DNA from: Planctomycetales bacterium
Lineage (GTDB): Bacteria; Planctomycetota; Planctomycetia; Isosphaerales; Isosphaeraceae
Direction of reading: 5' to 3'
Length of the DNA stretch: 7,864 nt
Assembly (NCBI GenBank): GCA_027435495.1
Contig: DAHZZC010000638.1
Coordinates: 1-7,864, forward strand
Made by a program: the position numbers and the translations under genes. Below the pieces are notes generated by a model. It ran no database searches, was not told the DNA's origin, and worked only from the letters and a program-made list of their open reading frames with translations. Shown here in pieces: positions 6,390-7,864 of this stretch. How positions within the stretch are numbered: position 1 is the stretch's first letter; each line of letters starts with the position of its first letter.

Positions 6390-6593
6390 CCGGGCGAGGT
6401 CCCGATCGCGTTCGAGGGGCTCCGGAACGTCTTCCCCGCCCGGGTCGCCTCGCACGCCCTCGAACAGAACGCGACCACGCTTCGCCGCGACGACGGCCCC
6501 GACCTGATCGTCGGCCACCTCGATCGCGCGGCCGGATCGACGGTGCTTGTGGAGGTCCGCGCCGCCGACGTCCTGCTCGCCCGAGGTCCCGTC
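6390..6593 (+). pseudogene. Remnant resembling the TOBE region of a molybdate ABC transporter ATPase (ModC-like)
   Basis: One + strand frame reads, in pieces, EVPIAFEGLRNVFPARV, then RRDDGPDLIVGHLDR, then GSTVLVEVRAADVLLARGPV. This follows the order in the C-terminal molybdate-binding (TOBE) part of ModC-type ATPases: a beta-strand GrV..., a dG..L.V..ld segment, then V.VRA.DVLLA.xPv. The next expected motif, (G)LSARN, is missing in this frame; a neighbouring frame from about 6586 reads SSQSVQGRL, which could be its decayed, frameshifted continuation. There is no ATPase domain (Walker A, signature, Walker B) and no start codon in frame, and an in-frame stop sits at 6348-6350. I read it as a truncated, inactive fragment. 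The match is from memory of the family and the region is short. Confidence 0.5.
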
Positions 6594-6640
6594 GTCAAGC
6601 CAAAGCGTTCAGGGTCGTCTGCGGGACGGCCGCCGACGCC

Positions 6641-6662
6641 GGGTCGGGTCGGGTCGGGTCGG
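6641..6662. repeat. GGGTC tandem repeat (four copies)
   Basis: Four perfect copies of GGGTC run from 6641 to 6660, followed by GG. The tract lies between two opposed gene remnants. It is a short slippage-prone repeat and marks the non-coding nature of this stretch. Confidence 0.8.
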
Positions 6663-6697
6663 AGAACGGCCGTGAACCGGCCGGCGATCGCGGTGGA

Positions 6698-6841
6698 GGC
6701 AAGACTCCGCCGCATCAGCCGGATTCGGAGCAATTCTCTCGCATCTCCCAGGCGGCGACGAAGGGTCTTCTCGGAGCCGCGGAGCCGGCGTGCAACCTCC
6801 TCCTGGCTCTGGCCCTCCAGGTCGCAGAGCACCACTGAATC
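6698..6841 (-). pseudogene. Remnant of an ECF sigma factor (region 4 only)
   Basis: The minus strand from 6841 to 6698 encodes about 48 residues. They include DSVVLCDLEGQSQEEVARRL, then SEKTLRRRLGDARELLRIRL and MRRSLA. This is the sigma region 4 helix-turn-helix of planctomycete-type ECF factors, in which P.VLCDLEG..., EEAA..LG, GTV..RL.RARELLR.RL.RRG.. is the usual course; this region reads the -35 promoter element. Region 2 (core binding and -10 recognition), the linker and the residues normally preceding VLCDLEG are absent, and no ribosome site or sensible start lies just upstream. Changes such as RRLRG for RRLG also suggest decay. It happens to share an uninterrupted frame with the GH88 gene downstream. 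It is most likely the surviving 3' part of a deleted gene. Confidence 0.65.
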
Positions 6842-6879
6842 GGGTGACCGATGTGATCCCGGATCGATGAGGTCTTTCG

Positions 6880-7173
6880 ATGGAAGGCAAGCCCCGACCC
6901 AACCACGCGATCGCCATTGAGGCCTATCGGCGGATGACAGCCGAGCAGAAGCTCGCGATCGCCTGCGATCTCTCGGACTCGACGAAGGAATTATTCCGCC
7001 AGGGGCTACGAAGGTGCTTCCCCGATCTCTCCGAGGAGGCGTTTCATCGGCTTTTCCTGGAGCGAATCGCGCTGTGTTACAACAGGAATTCACGCTGCGA
7101 TCGCCTGAAGGCGGAAGCGGATGAGATCGGAATCGAGAACCTACGCTCAGACAATCACCCGAAGCTTTCGTAG
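6880..7173 (+). CDS. Small soluble protein of unknown function
   Basis: The 97-residue protein starts at ATG 6880, with TGAGGT about 8 bases upstream. An alternative in-frame ATG (residue 19) begins MTAEQKLAIACDL with weaker upstream support. The core, YRRMTAEQKLAIACDLSDST, then ELFRQGLRRCFPDLSEEAFH and RLFLERIALCYNRN, resembles a recurring family of about 70-100 residue helical proteins in planctomycetes and cyanobacteria. I recall relatives lying beside nucleotidyltransferase or toxin-like genes, but none is visible here. Relatives tend to end near the CYNRN motif, whereas this copy runs on for about 28 residues, and its last 27 bases overlap the convergent aminotransferase gene. The tail may therefore be an acquired extension after 3' truncation or a frameshift. 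No membrane segment or enzyme motif is seen. Confidence 0.7.
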   Translation: MEGKPRPNHAIAIEAYRRMTAEQKLAIACDLSDSTKELFRQGLRRCFPDLSEEAFHRLFLERIALCYNRNSRCDRLKAEADEIGIENLRSDNHPKLS

Positions 7174-7864
7174 TCGCTCGGCGGCCTGGTCGAGCGTCTC
7201 ATTCCGCTTGCAGAAGCAGAACCGGACGTAGCCCCGGCCGAGGTCCTTGTCGCGGAAGAAGCTCGAGCCCGGGACCGTCGCCACGCCGACGTCGCGAACC
7301 AGGTAGCGGGCGAACTCGACATCGTCGACGGCGCCAAATGGCTCAATGCCCGCCATCACGTAGTAGGCCCCCTCGGGCGGCTCGAGCTCGAAGCCGACCT
7401 CGGTCAGCACCCGGCAGAACCGGTCGCGACGCCCCTGATAATCGGCGGCGAGGCGGTCGTAATAGTCGCGCGGGAGGCGATAGGCGACCGCACCCGCCTC
7501 CTGCAACGGCGCCGCGGCGCCAATCGAGACGTAATCATGAACTTGCCGGAAGGCGTGCGTCAGGTTCGGCGGCGCCAGGATCGTCCCGATCCGCCAGCCT
7601 GTCACCGAGTACGTCTTCGACATTCCCCCGATCGTCACCGAACGCTCCCACATCCCGTCCAGCGAGGCCATCGCGAGATGGCGCCGTCCGTCGAAGAGGA
7701 TATGCTCGTAGATCTCATCCGTGATCGCGAGGACATCCCACTTCCGGCAGAGCGCGGCGATCGCTTCCAGGTCTTCGCGGGAGAAGACCGTCCCGGTCGG
7801 GTTATTTGGGTTGCAGAGGACGATGGCCTTCGTTTTTTCGTTGAAGGCGGCGGCCAGCTCGTCG
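7147..7864 (-). CDS. PLP-dependent class I/II aminotransferase, C-terminal part
   Basis: The frame is open on the minus strand from the window edge to a TGA at 7147-7149, giving 238 visible residues; the start lies to the right of the window. An internal ATG near 7671 is not the start, because key motifs precede it. Fold-type I aminotransferase marks appear in order (visible numbering): CNPNNPTG (17-24, with the cofactor-contacting Asn), TDEIYEH (48-54, with the Asp that pairs with the PLP nitrogen), MSKTYSVTGWRIG (81-93, K83 being the Schiff-base lysine), PPEGAYYVM (162-170) and YVRFCF (212-217, with the Arg that binds the substrate carboxylate). All catalytic residues in the visible part are intact. 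The style is that of the aspartate/kynurenine/methionine aminotransferase group, but the substrate cannot be assigned. Its 3' end overlaps the small + strand gene by 27 bases. Confidence 0.93.
   Translation of the reverse strand, partial: DELAAAFNEKTKAIVLCNPNNPTGTVFSREDLEAIAALCRKWDVLAITDEIYEHILFDGRRHLAMASLDGMWERSVTIGGMSKTYSVTGWRIGTILAPPNLTHAFRQVHDYVSIGAAAPLQEAGAVAYRLPRDYYDRLAADYQGRRDRFCRVLTEVGFELEPPEGAYYVMAGIEPFGAVDDVEFARYLVRDVGVATVPGSSFFRDKDLGRGYVRFCFCKRNETLDQAAERLRKLRVIV

Noticed and set aside
6594..6697. A possible gene between the two remnants
   Set aside because: All frames give repeat-driven Arg/Gly/Pro-rich sequence without motifs, and the GGGTC tract dominates the stretch.
4799..6838. 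A long + strand frame of 679 codons opposite the membrane protein and GH88 genes
   Set aside because: It spans antisense sequence of two well-supported genes and the remnant region, with low-complexity Arg/Pro-rich content toward its end.

Overview
The window is GC-rich, with strong G/C preference at third codon positions. Its content points to a planctomycete, probably Isosphaeraceae-like. The main clues are a cytoplasmic GH88 glycuronyl hydrolase, PAS-rich soluble histidine kinases, an ankyrin-repeat protein and a remnant of an ECF sigma factor whose region 4 reads like the planctomycete type. The taxonomic placement is inference from gene style, not a measured match.

Layout from left to right. 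(1) Bases 1-255 (+) hold the C-terminal end of an ankyrin-repeat protein. (2) Bases 288-4289 (-) hold a compact three-gene signalling operon. In transcription order it encodes a soluble PAS-PAS-HisKA-HATPase kinase, a stand-alone receiver protein and a REC-PAS-HisKA-HATPase-REC hybrid kinase. The gaps are only 3 and 12 bases. No DNA-binding, enzymatic or HPt output domain is encoded here, so the operon looks like a phosphorelay core whose output lies elsewhere. (3) Bases 4290-4551 are a leader or intergenic region with two palindromic elements and a weak promoter candidate for that operon. (4) Bases 4552-6268 (-) hold a two-gene operon: a GH88 unsaturated glycuronyl hydrolase followed, 4 bases after its stop, by a small two-helix membrane protein. 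A consensus TATAAT box lies about 75 bases upstream of the GH88 start. (5) Bases 6269-6879 contain no intact gene. They hold the promoter, a + strand remnant resembling the TOBE region of a molybdate-transporter ATPase (ModC-like), a GGGTC tandem repeat and a - strand remnant of ECF sigma factor region 4. (6) Bases 6880-7173 (+) encode a small soluble protein of unknown function. (7) Bases 7147-7864 (-) hold the C-terminal 238 residues of a PLP-dependent class I aminotransferase, whose 3' end overlaps the small gene tail to tail by 27 bases.

No tRNA, rRNA, CRISPR array, insertion sequence or integrase was seen. Nothing here is clearly a new defence or mobile system. The points most worth following are the output-less phosphorelay operon with its palindromic leader and a Lys-to-Arg change in one receiver, and the graveyard of two opposed gene remnants beside the GH88 promoter.
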